10,394 nucleotides of DNA from an uncultured Eubacteriales bacterium (GCA_902795555.1 CADBLV010000245.1:1-10394), one strand, 5' to 3'. Positions 1 through 7,521 are shown, numbered from the stretch's first letter. Translations and numbers: made by a program. The notes: generated from the letters alone by a model not told the origin.

Positions 1-16
1 GATTGTTTTTTTTCAT
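1..16 (-). CDS. First codons of a downstream gene, cut by the window edge
   Basis: On the minus strand an ATG at 16-14 overlaps the TGA stop (15-13) of the upstream ABC ATPase gene in an ATGA arrangement, and reads Met-Lys-Lys-Asn-Asn before the window ends. A purine-rich stretch containing AGGCGAGGA precedes it. The same 4-base overlap joins other genes in this window, so a translationally coupled next gene is likely. Because the upstream gene is a sugar-type ABC ATPase, the next gene could be a permease, a binding protein or a sugar-processing enzyme. Only five codons are visible, so no function can be assigned. Confidence 0.4.
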
Positions 17-1098
17 ATCCTCGCCTCGCTCTCCCGGTCAAACAGATGAACCTTATTCGGTTTCAGGTTGAAACGGACGGTTTTTGCTTCCGGATCGATT
101 CTGGTTTCCGAGCTGATGATGCTCCGGATATTCCGGCCGGTCATCTTCGGATGGGTGGAAACGCCGCTGATATCTCTGCCCATTACCTCAATCCGATCCA
201 TGTTGCAGGTGAAAGCGCCGGCTTCGTCCGGAATAAATCCTTCCGGGCGGATGCCGACCCATGCGGGGCCTTCCCGCCGGCCCGCCGCGTCCAGCACATC
301 TTCCTCCCCGATCCGGACTTTCCCGCCGCGAATCTCGCCCTCAAACACGTTGATCTGAGGTGTGCCCAGGAACTGAGCCACAAACAGATTCACCGGATCG
401 TCGTATACATCCTGGGGTTTGCCGATCTGCTGGAGAATGCCCTCTTTCATGACCACGATCAGGTCACTGATGCTCATGGCCTCCTCCTGGTCATGGGTGA
501 CGAAAATCGTGGTGACGCCGGTTTCCCGCTGAATCCGGCGCAGTTCTTCCCGTGTCTGCAGACGCAGCCGGGCATCCAGATTGCTCAGAGGTTCGTCCAG
601 CAGGAGCACCCGGGGAATCTTCACCAGGGCCCGGGCGATCGCCACGCGCTGCTGCTGGCCGCCGGACAGCTCCCGGGGTTTGCGTTCCATCAGATGATCA
701 ATCTGCACAAGCTTTGCCGCTTCCACGGCCTTGTTATGCATTTCTTCCTTGCTGATCTTCCTGCTCCCCTTCAGATTGGTCAGGGGGAATGAAATGTTTT
801 CCTCAACCGTCATATGCGGATAAAGGGCATAATTCTGGAAAACCAGTCCGACGCCCCGTTCCTCGGGAGGCAGATTGGTCACGTCTTCCGTGTCGAACAG
901 AATCCGGCCTTCAGTGGGTTTTTCCAGCCCGCTGATCAGATTCAGGGTGGAACTTTTTCCACATCCGCTCGGACCCAGCAAACCGATCAGCTGACCGTCG
1001 GGAATCTCGAAGTTGAAATGATTCACCGCAATCACGTCATGATCTTTCTTGGATCTTGCCGGAAATCGTTTCGTCAGGTTTTCCAGAATCACTTTCAT
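13..1098 (-). CDS. ABC transporter ATP-binding protein, MalK/UgpC (CUT1 sugar) type
   Basis: A cytoplasmic ATPase of 361 residues that should power a carbohydrate-type ABC importer. It shows Walker [10 protein letters not shown] (42-50), Q-loop Gln88, signature LSGGQQQR (144-151), Walker B LLLDEP (165-170), D-loop and switch His202. A C-terminal part of about 120 residues corresponds to the TOBE/OB regulatory domain of MalK, UgpC and MsmX proteins. I chose the ATG at 1098 because AAAGGGGG precedes it at about 9 bases and the protein then starts directly with the first ABC strand ([12 protein letters not shown]). An in-frame ATG at 1122 lies upstream of that ribosome-binding site. It lies 76 bp after the peptidoglycan-binding protein gene, with no clear terminator between them. 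It is unlikely to serve the neighbouring nucleoside importer, which has its own double ATPase. Its partner permeases are not in the window, and such ATPases are often shared by several importers, so the substrate is unknown. Confidence 0.9.
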   Translation of the reverse strand: MKVILENLTKRFPARSKKDHDVIAVNHFNFEIPDGQLIGLLGPSGCGKSSTLNLISGLEKPTEGRILFDTEDVTNLPPEERGVGLVFQNYALYPHMTVEENISFPLTNLKGSRKISKEEMHNKAVEAAKLVQIDHLMERKPRELSGGQQQRVAIARALVKIPRVLLLDEPLSNLDARLRLQTREELRRIQRETGVTTIFVTHDQEEAMSISDLIVVMKEGILQQIGKPQDVYDDPVNLFVAQFLGTPQINVFEGEIRGGKVRIGEEDVLDAAGRREGPAWVGIRPEGFIPDEAGAFTCNMDRIEVMGRDISGVSTHPKMTGRNIRSIISSETRIDPEAKTVRFNLKPNKVHLFDRESEARI

Positions 1099-1174
1099 GC
1101 TTGGTTTCCCCCTTTGGTTCATCGGTTTATTCTGAACGTTTGGTCATGCTCGGCTATGCGCTCCCGCGTCTTTA

Positions 1175-1615
1175 TCATTCTCCTCCGGAAGCCGCAGCCC
1201 GGGGAATAGCCTGAGCAGAAAACAGGATCTCTCTGGTTTCTGCCCCGACGATGCCGTCCGCGGCCAGACCGTTGGCCTTCTGGAAGGCGATGACGGCTTC
1301 TTTGGTCCCTGCTCCGAATTCACCGTCGATCGCTTTCGGATCATAATAGCCCAGGACAGCCAGGCGGCTCTGCACGTCGGTTACTTCCTGTCCCCGGGCT
1401 CCGGCGCGCAGGACGGGCTCCGCGGTAGGTGCGGCAGGATCCGGGGTCACCGCCCGAACATCCGCGGGCACCGGCGGCAGCGGCGTGGGCGTCAGGCTCA
1501 GCTCCCGCTGCGTTTCCCGGATTGTCGGAATCATCCGGCTGATCAGGATGCCTCCCAGAACCAGCAGCAGGATCAGGGCAATCAGTCCGGCTTTTGTTTT
1601 CGGATTCTTGAACAT
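1175..1615 (-). CDS. Membrane-anchored peptidoglycan-binding (PG_binding_1) protein
   Basis: A protein of 146 residues counted from the ATG at 1615. A short basic N-terminus is followed by one hydrophobic segment (about residues 10-28), a Thr/Pro/Ala-rich linker (about 40-68) including TPTPLPPVP, and a single C-terminal PG_binding_1-type domain (about 69-133). That domain shows the family pattern: GxxGxxVxxxQxxLxxLGYY, then DGxFGxxTxxAVxxFQ, then a second DGIVGxxT turn. The likely topology is an inner anchor with an extracellular wall-binding domain. No catalytic domain is present, so it probably anchors or senses the wall rather than cutting it. The ATG at 1615 has a poor ribosome-binding site. 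A CTG at 1642 with GGAG and GGGAGG upstream would add nine mostly basic residues and may be the true start. It follows the nucleoside importer genes by 96 bp, with a weak hairpin between them. Confidence 0.8.
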   Translation of the reverse strand: MFKNPKTKAGLIALILLLVLGGILISRMIPTIRETQRELSLTPTPLPPVPADVRAVTPDPAAPTAEPVLRAGARGQEVTDVQSRLAVLGYYDPKAIDGEFGAGTKEAVIAFQKANGLAADGIVGAETREILFSAQAIPRAAASGGE

Positions 1616-1655
1616 CGTTTTTCTTCGGGAACGCTGTTTCAGGTTCTCCGTCTGT

Positions 1656-1661
1656 CCTCCC
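1656..1661 (-). promoter_or_regulatory. Strong Shine-Dalgarno without an AUG at normal spacing
   Basis: Minus-strand GGGAGG is the best ribosome-binding site upstream of the peptidoglycan-binding protein gene, but the first ATG is about 40 bases further on. Between them, in the same open frame, are a second GGAG and a CTG codon (1642-1640). The motif therefore points to a non-ATG start, or to a start codon changed by mutation. Confidence 0.4.
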
Positions 1662-1663
1662 GG

Positions 1664-1696
1664 AAAAAAGGTTGTGTCCGCCGTTTTAAACGACGG
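1664..1696 (-). terminator. Weak candidate terminator after the permease genes
   Basis: Just past the stop of the second permease gene the minus strand can fold CCGTCGT / ACGGCGG (7 bp with one G-U pair) around a 5-base TTAAA loop. A run of six T (1669-1664) follows, but only after eight other bases. The separation between stem and T-run makes it a poor intrinsic terminator, so some transcription may continue into the next gene. Confidence 0.35.
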
Positions 1697-1711
1697 TTGC
1701 TGATCTCCTGG

Positions 1712-2665
1712 TTATCGGTCTTCCCGGAAATAGCTCAATCCGAGGCTGGTCGGCGGCTGGTTTTCACGCTTGTTGCGGATACTGGTGATAATCAGCACCA
1801 GGATCGTCACCAGATAGGGCAGCATCCGCAGAATCGGCTTCATGGCCATCGTGACGTTGATCCAGGGAATATTGGTGATGAAGCTGGAGCAGCTGAACAG
1901 GAATCCGAATACCAGTGACCCGATGATCGTCAGATGGGGACGCCACAGGGCAAAGATGACCAGCGCGATGCTCAGCCATCCGAAGGCTTCCACGCTCAGG
2001 TAAGCCTCCTGCGAACCCATGTAGTCAATGATGTAGTAGAATCCGCCCAGCCCGGCGATTCCGCTTCCGATGCAGGTGGCCAGATACTTATACCGGGTGA
2101 CATTGATGCCCACGGCGTCGGCTGTGGCAGGATTCTCGCCCACCGCGCGCAGATGAAGACCGACCTTGGTGTGATACAGCACCCAGCTGGAAAGAATCGC
2201 AATCGCTACAGCCAGAAAAAACAGCACACCCAGCCGCTGCAGGCTGTCAGTCCGCCCGGCGAAGGGCCATCGGTACATGGCCTTGGGCGCAGACAGATAA
2301 TTGACGGGATCCAGTTTGAAGATGATCACCTTCATGAGTCCCACGCCGAAGGTGGTCAGCGCCAGACCGGTTACGTTCTGATTGGCTCGCAGCGTCACGG
2401 TCAGGAAGGAATAGATGAGTCCGCACAGCGCCCCGAAGAGCACGCTGCCCAGAATGCCGAGCACGACAATCAGAAAGGGCGGCAGATTGCTTCGGCCCAC
2501 GGCGTTCAGCACCATGCATCCCCCGGCGCCGCCCATGCACATGATCCCCGGAATGCCCAGGTTCAGATGACCGGCCTTCTCCATCAGGATCTCTCCGGTG
2601 GAACCGTAGATGAAGGTTGCTCCGAAGGCAAGGGAATCGATCAGAAAGTTCAGCCAGATGTTCAT
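1712..2665 (-). CDS. Nucleoside-type ABC transporter permease 2 (NupQ/YufQ-like)
   Basis: An integral membrane protein of 317 residues, the second permease of a BMP-type importer in the BPD_transp_2 (RbsC/LivM/NupPQ) family. It is almost entirely hydrophobic segments. It carries the family's early motif AGHLNLGIPGIM (about 31-42) and the cytoplasmic coupling-loop region HLRAVGENPATADAVGINVTRYK, which in this family contacts the ATPase. Its length matches YufQ-type permeases (about 320). The ATG at 2665 overlaps the stop of the first permease gene (ATGA) and has GGGAGGA about 8 bases upstream, so the two permeases are translationally coupled and presumably made in equal amounts. The short C-terminal tail is charged. 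The substrate is inferred from gene order to be a purine nucleoside or related compound. Confidence 0.9.
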   Translation of the reverse strand: MNIWLNFLIDSLAFGATFIYGSTGEILMEKAGHLNLGIPGIMCMGGAGGCMVLNAVGRSNLPPFLIVVLGILGSVLFGALCGLIYSFLTVTLRANQNVTGLALTTFGVGLMKVIIFKLDPVNYLSAPKAMYRWPFAGRTDSLQRLGVLFFLAVAIAILSSWVLYHTKVGLHLRAVGENPATADAVGINVTRYKYLATCIGSGIAGLGGFYYIIDYMGSQEAYLSVEAFGWLSIALVIFALWRPHLTIIGSLVFGFLFSCSSFITNIPWINVTMAMKPILRMLPYLVTILVLIITSIRNKRENQPPTSLGLSYFREDR

Positions 2666-3786
2666 TTCGTCATTCCTCCCGTTTCCTTCTTCCTGTGTCC
2701 CCGGAAATGTATTTCATAATTCAGAAAGAACTCGCTGCCGATGATGAAAAACAGCATGATGCCGATCATAACGCTGGGTAGCTGTCCCGGAATGTCAAAA
2801 TCCTTCGTAATCTGAGCAGCTCCCTTGTTCAGCAGCTGAATCAGCCCGGCCGTCAGAATCATCACCAGGGGATTGAACTTCGCCAGCCAGCTGACCATGA
2901 TCGCCGTAAAGCCCTGGCCGCCGACGCTTTCCGTGGTAATGCTCCGGTCCAGCCCGGCCCCGATCAGATATCCGGCCAGTCCGCAGAGAGCGCCGCTGAG
3001 AATCATCGTCCGGATGATCACCCGGTTCACCTTGATCCCTACATATTTGGCGGTCCGCACGCTTTCACCGACCACATTGATTTCATATCCGTGCTTGGTA
3101 TAGGACAGATAAATATGCAGCCCGATGGTCAGGAAAAGAACAATCAGAATAATCAGCAGATAATCGTTTCCGATGGTGGGCAACCTCCCGGTTTGCAGCT
3201 GCGGCATAGAACCGGACCCGTTGGTAACCCAGATTTCCAGGAAGAACGCCACCAGATAGGTTGCGATGTAGTTCATCATCAGGGTAAACAGCGTTTCGTT
3301 GGTCCCCCATTTTGCTTTGAACAGTGCCGGAATAACGCCCCACACCGCGCCGGAAATCAGCGCAGCAAGCAGCATCAGAATCAGCAGCAGCCATTCCGGA
3401 ATGGTGCCTCCGAGATAAAAATCGACGGCAATGCATCCCAGCACGCCCACCAGCGCCTGACCTTCCCCGCCGATGTTCCAGAAGCGCATCCGGAAGGCCG
3501 GCGTCAGCGCCAGCGCGATGCACAGCAGAATCGCCACATCCTTCAGATATCGCCAGAATTTTTTGACACTGCCGAAAGCGCCCTTGATAAAGTCGCCGTA
3601 AAACTCTCCCAGTCGGGCCGGGTTGTCACGCAGTTTGTCAATCAGAAGGAACGCCACCAGCCCGCACACGATCATCCCCAGCACGATGGCGCCCAGGCGG
3701 ATCAGCCAGGCTCGTATCGGGGAGATATAGGATCGCTTGCTCAGATGAATCAGAGGTTCCCGGTGTTCGTTGGTTATTTTACTCAC
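2662..3786 (-). CDS. Nucleoside-type ABC transporter permease 1 (NupP/YufP-like)
   Basis: An integral membrane protein of 374 residues in the BPD_transp_2 family. A cytoplasmic N-terminus of about 25 residues precedes the first membrane helix, and a long loop follows it, as is usual for the larger permease of BMP-type importers. The diagnostic motif FWNIGGEGQ and the coupling-loop segment YEINVVGESVRTAKYVGIKV are both present. The start is a GTG at 3786 that overlaps the TGA of the double ATPase gene (GTGA), and the stop overlaps the start of the second permease gene. This leaves three genes linked by 4-base overlaps. With the second permease it should form the transmembrane channel of the importer. 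Confidence 0.9.
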   Translation of the reverse strand: MSKITNEHREPLIHLSKRSYISPIRAWLIRLGAIVLGMIVCGLVAFLLIDKLRDNPARLGEFYGDFIKGAFGSVKKFWRYLKDVAILLCIALALTPAFRMRFWNIGGEGQALVGVLGCIAVDFYLGGTIPEWLLLILMLLAALISGAVWGVIPALFKAKWGTNETLFTLMMNYIATYLVAFFLEIWVTNGSGSMPQLQTGRLPTIGNDYLLIILIVLFLTIGLHIYLSYTKHGYEINVVGESVRTAKYVGIKVNRVIIRTMILSGALCGLAGYLIGAGLDRSITTESVGGQGFTAIMVSWLAKFNPLVMILTAGLIQLLNKGAAQITKDFDIPGQLPSVMIGIMLFFIIGSEFFLNYEIHFRGHRKKETGGMTK

Positions 3787-5570
3787 AGGCTCCCCTCCTC
3801 TCCGTGCACTGTGCCTTCTTCTTCACGCCCATCACTGACAGGATGCCCGACTGTTTCCGCTGTTTCCGTCTCATTCCCCACGTCAGGCGTGTCGGTTTTG
3901 GTCATCAGAAGACCGATCTCCTCCTTTGTGGCACTTCGGGCGTCCAGAATGCCGGTCACAGCGCCGCTGTTCATGACCAGGATCCGGTCGCACAGGGCCA
4001 GCAGCACATCCAGATCCTCGCCGACAAAAATCACGGCCACGCCGTTCTCCTTTTGTCTGTTCAGCAGATGGTAGATGGTATAGCTGCTGTTGATATCCAA
4101 CCCGCGCACAGGATAAGCCGCCATCAGGACTTTCGGCGTGAAAGCAATTTCCCGCCCGACCAGCACCTTCTGTACGTTGCCGCCGGACAGTCTGCGCACA
4201 GGGGTGTTCACGTTTGGCGTAGCCACTTCCAGCTCCTCAATGATCTCCTCCGCCAGGGCTCTGGGCTTTTTCCGGTCGAGGAAACCGGCCCGGCCCTTGC
4301 GATAGCTGCGCAGCATCATATTGTCCGTGATGCCCATATTTCCGACCAGGCCCATCCCCAGCCGGTCCTCCGGCACAAAGCTCAGCCGTACGCCCAGCTG
4401 CCGGATCTCCAGCGGTGTCTTATGACGCAGATTGATGATTTCGTCCTCCCGGAAAAGCACATCCCCGCTTTCCACCCATTTCCGGATGGCCTTGCCGGAC
4501 ATGCCCCGGAAGGAAACGGCATTCATGTTCCGGTCGTGAAATGCGCCTTCTGCGCCCAGTTCTCTCACGCGCTTCAGGTTTTTATGAAAGAAGGTCACCG
4601 GCCGATCCTTCTTCGGATTGTGGAAAAGAATCTCTCCGCTTGCCACAGGCTGCAATCCGGAGATGGATTCCAGCAGCTCCCGCTGTCCGCTGCCGGCGAT
4701 GCCGGCAATGCCGAGAATCTCGCCGCCATTGGCTGTGAAAGTGATGTCCTTGAGAACATGCACGCCTTCCTTGTTATACAGGTTCAGTCCCTCGACGAAC
4801 AGTCGCGGTTTGGGATCCGGCGTCCGGGTTCGTTCAATGTTCAGGTCGATCTTCCGCCCGACCATCATGGCGGTCAGTTTGCTTTCGTCGGTGTCGGCAG
4901 TGTTGACCGTGGCAATATGCTCGCCCTTCCGCATGATCATCACCCGATCGCTGACCTCCATCACCTCGTTCAGCTTGTGGGTGATGATAATGATGCTCTT
5001 CCCATCCTCCCGCATCCGGCGGAGCACGGCAAACAGCCGGGAGATCTCCTGAGGCGTCAGCACGGCCGTCGGCTCATCCAGAATCAGAATGTCCGCTCCG
5101 CGGTAGAGCACCTTGATAATCTCCACCGTCTGCTTTTCGCTGACGGACATGTCATACACCTTTTTATTCGGATCCAGATGAAACCCGTATCGGTCTGCGA
5201 TTCGCTGAACCTCTGCGGTGGATTCCCGGGGGTTATACCGTTTTCCGGTCTTCACACCCAGCACGATGTTCTCCGCGGCCGTAAACAGATCCACAAGCTT
5301 GAAATGCTGGTGAATCATGCCGATCTTATAGGCAAAAGCATCCTTCGGACTGCGAATCACAACCTCTTCGCCGTCGATCAGAATCTTTCCCTCATCCGGG
5401 AAATAGATGCCTGCAATCATGTTCATCAGGGTAGATTTCCCACATCCGTTTTCTCCGAGAATCGCCAGGATTTCTCCCCGATAAACATCCAGATCAACCT
5501 GATGGTTCGCTACCACGGAGCCAAAGCGTTTGGTAATGCCGCGCATCTGGAGCGCCAGTTCCTTTTCCAC
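3783..5570 (-). CDS. Nucleoside-type ABC importer double ATPase (NupO/YufO-like) with insertion and acidic tail
   Basis: A cytoplasmic ATPase of 595 residues with two ABC domains in one chain. Domain 1 has Walker A GENGCGKST (39-47), a degenerate signature MSVSEKQ (141-147), Walker B ILILDEP (161-167) and switch His198. Domain 2 (from about 256) has the relaxed Walker A GIAGSGQ (290-296), signature LSGGN (461-465) and the altered Walker B typical of RbsA/YufO second domains, ending PVRGLD (487-492). It is longer than the roughly 500-510 residues usual for the family. The excess is an insertion of about 57 residues in domain 2 (about 318-374, between GEILF and FVPEDR) and an acidic tail (about 557-595). 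The start is the GTG at 5570, because AGGAGG (5581-5576) precedes it by 5 bases. An in-frame ATG at 5600 lies upstream of that site. It overlaps the first permease gene by 4 bases. Confidence 0.92.
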   Translation of the reverse strand: MEKELALQMRGITKRFGSVVANHQVDLDVYRGEILAILGENGCGKSTLMNMIAGIYFPDEGKILIDGEEVVIRSPKDAFAYKIGMIHQHFKLVDLFTAAENIVLGVKTGKRYNPRESTAEVQRIADRYGFHLDPNKKVYDMSVSEKQTVEIIKVLYRGADILILDEPTAVLTPQEISRLFAVLRRMREDGKSIIIITHKLNEVMEVSDRVMIMRKGEHIATVNTADTDESKLTAMMVGRKIDLNIERTRTPDPKPRLFVEGLNLYNKEGVHVLKDITFTANGGEILGIAGIAGSGQRELLESISGLQPVASGEILFHNPKKDRPVTFFHKNLKRVRELGAEGAFHDRNMNAVSFRGMSGKAIRKWVESGDVLFREDEIINLRHKTPLEIRQLGVRLSFVPEDRLGMGLVGNMGITDNMMLRSYRKGRAGFLDRKKPRALAEEIIEELEVATPNVNTPVRRLSGGNVQKVLVGREIAFTPKVLMAAYPVRGLDINSSYTIYHLLNRQKENGVAVIFVGEDLDVLLALCDRILVMNSGAVTGILDARSATKEEIGLLMTKTDTPDVGNETETAETVGHPVSDGREEEGTVHGEEGSL

Positions 5571-5575
5571 CTGAA

Positions 5576-5581
5576 CCTCCT
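5576..5581 (-). promoter_or_regulatory. Ribosome-binding site that fixes the GTG start of the double ATPase
   Basis: Minus-strand AGGAGG followed by the 5-base spacer TTCAG and GTG. This near-ideal site makes the GTG at 5570 a better start than the ATG at 5600, which would put the ribosome-binding site inside the coding region. Confidence 0.85.
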
Positions 5582-5603
5582 GTGTTAAACAAAATCCCAT
5601 GAT

Positions 5604-5612
5604 ATCATATCA
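5604..5612 (-). promoter_or_regulatory. Possible extended -10 promoter element before the double ATPase gene
   Basis: Minus strand reads TG-A-TATGAT (5612-5604), an extended -10 match, just after the intercistronic hairpin and about 34 bases before the GTG start. No convincing -35 box is found at 16-18 bp, where the sequence is part of the hairpin arm. It could be an internal promoter that supplements read-through. The overlapping ATGATATCAT (5599-5608) is a perfect 10-base palindrome. This is suggestive only. Confidence 0.25.
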
Positions 5613-5660
5613 CAAAAGAACCCGGACGAACACCCCCAAATCGGCGTTCGTCCGGGTTTT
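5613..5660 (-). terminator. Intercistronic hairpin, leaky terminator or mRNA-stabilising stem
   Basis: The gap between the binding-protein stop (5678) and the ATPase gene holds two perfectly complementary 13-base arms, AACCCGGACGAAC (5619-5631) and GTTCGTCCGGGTT (5646-5658), around a 14-base loop. On the minus strand a short CTTTTG tail follows, and on the plus strand TTTT follows before AAAA. A strong stem with a short T-tract suggests partial termination, or protection of the upstream 3' end. Either would give more binding protein than ATPase and permeases, a common arrangement in ABC importer operons. Confidence 0.75.
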
Positions 5661-5677
5661 AAAAGATTCGAAAGGGA

Positions 5678-6883
5678 TTATTTCTTTTCGTTCAGCAGCT
5701 CAATGCCGTCGATCCGGATATCGAAATACGGAGCGCTGCGGAATTCGGATTCATGGAAGTATCCGTCGTAAACCACCTTGTCGGCTTCCGCGTTGTATCC
5801 GGCATCGTTGGGCGCCCAGGTTTCCTCAATCGCCTTGCCGTCCACGGTGATGAAGCCTTCCTTGGCCGTGTCAAAAACGTGAATCTTTCCGGAAACCAGG
5901 TCTTCCTGCGCCTGCGCCAGCGCTTCGGCGGTGCCGGCCGCGGCAACGTTCTCGTTCAGGTCGGTCACGATCACGGAGTTGGTCGGAATGGTGCCGACCC
6001 AGTCGGTTTCGATGGCTTCACCGGCAATGACCTTATTGATGATGTATTCGAAATAGGGTTCCCAGTTGATCCGGCTGTAAACCAGATAGGTGTCGGGGCA
6101 CATATCCTTGGTGCTGATGTTGTAGCACACGTTGGGAATTTTGACATCTTCGCAGGCCGTAGGAGCGCCCATCGAGTCAGCGTGCTGGGAAATCAGGTCC
6201 GCGCCGGCGGCGATCAGCGCTTCAGCGGCAGCCTTCTCTTCCTTCTCGTCATACCAGGAACCGGTGAACTGCACCTTCATGATCACATCCGGGCAAACGC
6301 TCTTGGCGCCCAGATAGAAACTGGTGTATCCGGAGATCACTTCCGCGTAGGTGTAAGCTCCGACATAGCCGATCATGGGAACCTTGCCCTTCAGTTTGCC
6401 GGCTTCCTTGATCTCGTTCAGCTTCATGCCCGCCGCGATACCGGCCAGATATCGGCCTTCGTAAATCGTGGCAAACGCGTTGTGCAGGTTCGCCATGCCC
6501 TTCAGATGGGCCTGGTCACCGGTGGCATGGAAGAACTGAACTTCCGGATTGTTCTTGACCACGTCGTCCGTATGGAACTGATGGCCGTAGCTGTCGAAGA
6601 ACACCATATTGCATCCGTCGTCTTCAATGGCTTCCTCGGCGGTCTTCGCGCATTCAGCGGACTCCGGAATGTCCCGGTAGAATTTGATCTGGTTTTCGTT
6701 CAGCCCCAGAGCGGCAGCGGCTTCCCGTGCACCGTTCATGAAGTTCAGATCGTACGTAGAGTTTTCGTTATGAAGCAGGATCACGCCCAGTTTGATGTTT
6801 TCCTTCGCAATGCCGTCCGCCATCGAAGCGGCGCAGGCCATGCACAGCACCAGGGCCAGAACCAGAGCAACGATTTTCTTCAT
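5678..6883 (-). CDS. BMP-family (PnrA/Med-like) substrate-binding protein
   Basis: A protein of 401 residues with a clear Sec signal peptide: MKK, a hydrophobic core, then Ala-Ser-Met-Ala at 19-22 with likely cleavage before Asp23. The mature part is a BMP-domain periplasmic-binding fold. It contains KLGVILLHNENSTYDLNFMNGAREA-type N-terminal ligand-pocket sequence (31-55), IGYVGAYT (171-178), FTGSWYDEKEEKAAAEALI (206-223) and the characteristic ISQHADSMGAPTA (231-243). Binding proteins of this family characterised in other bacteria bind purine nucleosides, which fits the xpt neighbour. The ATG at 6883 is chosen because AAGGAGG lies 10 bases upstream, whereas the TTG at 6892 abuts that site. 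Oddities are the absence of a good lipobox (LVLC and CMAC both deviate from the consensus) and six cysteines in the mature protein. It sits 39 bp after xpt with no terminator between. Confidence 0.92.
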   Translation of the reverse strand: MKKIVALVLALVLCMACAASMADGIAKENIKLGVILLHNENSTYDLNFMNGAREAAAALGLNENQIKFYRDIPESAECAKTAEEAIEDDGCNMVFFDSYGHQFHTDDVVKNNPEVQFFHATGDQAHLKGMANLHNAFATIYEGRYLAGIAAGMKLNEIKEAGKLKGKVPMIGYVGAYTYAEVISGYTSFYLGAKSVCPDVIMKVQFTGSWYDEKEEKAAAEALIAAGADLISQHADSMGAPTACEDVKIPNVCYNISTKDMCPDTYLVYSRINWEPYFEYIINKVIAGEAIETDWVGTIPTNSVIVTDLNENVAAAGTAEALAQAQEDLVSGKIHVFDTAKEGFITVDGKAIEETWAPNDAGYNAEADKVVYDGYFHESEFRSAPYFDIRIDGIELLNEKK

Positions 6884-6922
6884 GGTTTCCAATCCTCCTT
6901 AATGAGTGAAAATGGGAATAAT

Positions 6923-7516
6923 TTATTGGATCAGTTTTTCTTCCGGCGCAAGGATGATGTTGCCGTCCTCAATCCGGTCGATCACTGCCAATGACACGAG
7001 TTTGACGCCGTTCTCCCGCAGGATTCGGCCCCCGGGCTGGAATCCCTTTTCCACGGCGATGCCCACGCCCACAACCTCCGCCTCCTGCTGTTCGCACAGG
7101 GAAATCAATCCGCGAACCGCCTGGCCGTCCGCCAGGAAATCGTCAATGATCAGCACGCGGCTCCCCTTCGGAAGATAGCGCCTGTCCACCCGGATGATGT
7201 TCTGCGTCTGATGAGTAAAGGAATAAACCGCCGCCTGCACCATGTCATCTTTTTGAACGATCGTGGCGCTCTTTTTGGCAAACACAACCGGCAGATCCCC
7301 CAGCGCGTGCGCCGCCGCCAGAGCCATCGCGATGCCGCTGGCCTCCACGGTCAGAATAAGATCCGGCCGATCCTCCCGGAAAGCCGCAGCCCAGGCATCA
7401 CCCATGGCAAACAGCAGTCCGGTATCAATCCGATGGTTCAGAAACATATCGACCTTCACTACATCCCGGCCGATTCCCTCGCCCATCTCCATGATCATCT
7501 GACGCAGCTGCTTCAC
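6923..7516 (-). CDS. xpt: Xanthine phosphoribosyltransferase
   Basis: A cytoplasmic purine-salvage enzyme of 197 residues that converts xanthine and PRPP to XMP and pyrophosphate. It follows the Bacillus Xpt pattern throughout: KVDMFLNHRID (21-31), TVEASGIA (56-63), PVVFAKK (76-82), AVYSFTHQT (96-104), the PRPP loop VLIIDDFLADGQA (121-133) and EKGFQPG (156-162). The length is close to the usual 190-195. The start is the GTG at 7516, because GGAGG lies 7 bases upstream and the protein then begins as Xpt proteins do. An in-frame ATG at 7573 lies upstream of the -10 box and cannot be on the mRNA from that promoter. It is the first gene of the importer operon, which suggests the importer delivers purines for salvage. 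No purine riboswitch is visible in the short leader. Confidence 0.96.
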   Translation of the reverse strand: MKQLRQMIMEMGEGIGRDVVKVDMFLNHRIDTGLLFAMGDAWAAAFREDRPDLILTVEASGIAMALAAAHALGDLPVVFAKKSATIVQKDDMVQAAVYSFTHQTQNIIRVDRRYLPKGSRVLIIDDFLADGQAVRGLISLCEQQEAEVVGVGIAVEKGFQPGGRILRENGVKLVSLAVIDRIEDGNIILAPEEKLIQ

Positions 7517-7521
7517 GGCTT

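Noticed and set aside
46..792. A 248-codon plus-strand open frame opposite the sugar-type ATPase
   Set aside because: It is antisense to an ATPase with all motifs, and its own translation has no family features.
3804..5588. A 594-codon open frame on the plus strand opposite the double ATPase gene
   Set aside because: It is antisense to a clear ABC ATPase, has no domain motif, and its composition (His and Gln rich) is what the antisense of GC-rich coding DNA gives.
5753..6994. A 413-codon plus-strand open frame opposite the BMP gene
   Set aside because: It is the antisense shadow of a well supported gene and runs across the xpt/BMP boundary. It has no recognisable motif.
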